Assembly: GCF_023016005.1 (NCBI RefSeq)
Contig: NZ_JALKAZ010000002.1
Coordinates: forward strand, 1-64,000
DNA from: Erythrobacter sp. F6033
GTDB lineage: Bacteria > Pseudomonadota > Alphaproteobacteria > Sphingomonadales > Sphingomonadaceae
Length of the DNA stretch: 64,000 nucleotides
Reading direction: 5' to 3'
In this document: positions 63,253 to 64,000 of the stretch, piece after piece
Numbering within the stretch: position 1 is the stretch's first letter
How the letters are laid out: each line of letters opens with the position of its first letter
Made by a program: the position numbers and the translations under genes
The notes under the pieces: generated by a model
The model's database searches: none
Told to the model about the DNA's origin: nothing
Seen by the model: the letters and a program-made list of their open reading frames with translations, nothing else

Positions 63253-64000
63253 TTCGAACCGCCATCTCCGTCGCCGTGATTGTGGCCACCGCCAGCATGG
63301 GTCGCCGCACCGGAGCCGCCCGCACTGCCGCCCTGACCGCCTTCCCACCAGTAAGCCCGGCGTTTCTGTGTACCGGTTGCGACCTCGTTCATGGTCTTGG
63401 AATCGTACATCCGCCCGCCGATCATCACGCTTTCGATCTTGTCAGAATCGCGGATGTTCGCGGTCGGGTCAGCGGTTAGAACCAGCAAATCGGCAAGCTT
63501 GCCGACTTCGAGGCTGCCGACATCTTTATCCATGCCGAGCGATTGAGCCGGGGCAATCGTCGCGGCCTTGAGAGCCTCGACCGGAGTCATCCCGCCGCGC
63601 GCGAAGCTCCAGATTTCCCAATGCGCGCCGATCCCAGCCTGCTGGCCATGCGCGCCGATCGATACCTTCACCCCGCGCTTGGCAACTTTACGCGCTTCGC
63701 GTGCAGCATCGTCATCGACAAAAGCCCAATCAGGCGCCTTGGTCCGGCGCGCTGTGCTCGCCAACAGGATCTTCGGCGGCGTATGAATCATCAAAGGATG
63801 ATCGAACACATCGGTGGCCTGACGCCAGTACGGATCACCGGCGAGCCCGCCATAGGTGACGTTCAGGGTCGGCGTGTAGTTTGAATTCGATTGACCGAAA
63901 AACTGCAGAACGTCTTCATACAGCACATCGCCCGGCACGTTGTGTTCGATGGTGGAATTACCATCCGCAATCAGGTTCATATCCATCCCGAACAGGGAGC
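63249..64000 (-). CDS. Amidohydrolase family protein, C-terminal part (cut by window edge)
   Basis: The open frame runs off the right edge, so only the C-terminal 250 residues are seen. GVKVSIGAHGQQAGIGAHWE carries metal- or substrate-binding His, and GMTPVEALKAATIAPAQSLGMDKDVGSLEVGKLADLLVL is the usual C-terminal block of amidohydrolases, where a beta-strand returns to the small domain. The last 30 residues are Gly- and His-rich. The N-terminal part, and any signal peptide, lie outside the window. The substrate is unknown; relatives hydrolyse cyclic amides or dipeptides. Confidence 0.85.
   Translation of the reverse strand, partial: SLFGMDMNLIADGNSTIEHNVPGDVLYEDVLQFFGQSNSNYTPTLNVTYGGLAGDPYWRQATDVFDHPLMIHTPPKILLASTARRTKAPDWAFVDDDAAREARKVAKRGVKVSIGAHGQQAGIGAHWEIWSFARGGMTPVEALKAATIAPAQSLGMDKDVGSLEVGKLADLLVLTADPTANIRDSDKIESVMIGGRMYDSKTMNEVATGTQKRRAYWWEGGQGGSAGGSGAATHAGGGHNHGDGDGGSN

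Overview
The window is chromosomal DNA of an alphaproteobacterium, most likely a member of Sphingomonadales near Erythrobacteraceae. The evidence is the GC-rich base use of most genes, the metX-metW and hisC-prephenate dehydrogenase pairs, a zinc-ribbon/DUF3426 protein beside ftsEX, and an alphaproteobacterial style of flagellar cluster. Species cannot be decided from the sequence alone.

Layout. (1) 0-12 kb is mostly housekeeping: a class A penicillin-binding protein, msrB, a glutathione S-transferase-like protein, small exported proteins and a VOC protein, metX-metW, hisC with a prephenate dehydrogenase, plsC, a DUF218 protein, ftsEX and a zinc-ribbon protein, ending in a tRNA-Leu(GAG) at 13.1 kb. 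(2) 13.9-19.7 kb, just beyond the tRNA, is a lower-GC minus-strand block that reads as a RiPP locus of lasso-peptide type. It holds a 46-residue precursor, an asparagine-synthetase-like cyclase, a PqqD-like leader-binding protein and an HPr-kinase-like kinase, with three different putative Fe(II)/2-oxoglutarate oxygenases. No leader peptidase (B2), exporter or isopeptidase is seen. This is the most novel system in the window. (3) 19.9-25.7 kb holds a formaldehyde detoxification operon (adhC, cupin, fghA), a TetR regulator with a flavin reductase, nhaA and an alpha/beta hydrolase.

(4) 25.7-63.25 kb is a nearly complete flagellar regulon. One minus-strand run goes from a sigma-54 activator through fliEFGHIJKLMNOPQR and flhB to fliD and fliS. 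The flagellin gene fliC stands alone on the plus strand. A second minus-strand run goes flgBCDEFGHIJKL-motA-motB followed by a HAD-like protein and a methyltransferase. On the right, on the plus strand, are flgA, flgM, flgN, a lytic transglycosylase, flhA and fliA, and between them a MotA/ExbB-like gene pair and a GGDEF protein. Three near-perfect sigma-54 promoters (before flgB, flgA and the transglycosylase gene) and four mutually matching sigma-28 promoters (before fliC, fliD, flgM and the MotA/ExbB-like pair) suggest a two-step cascade: activator plus sigma-54 make rod, hook, FlhA and FliA, and FliA (held by FlgM) then makes filament, cap and the extra motor-like pair. (5) The right edge cuts an amidohydrolase gene.

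Start codons were chosen by hand from ribosome-binding sites, overlaps with the upstream gene and family length; doubtful ones are stated in the entries. Statements about families come from general knowledge of those families, and no database search was run.
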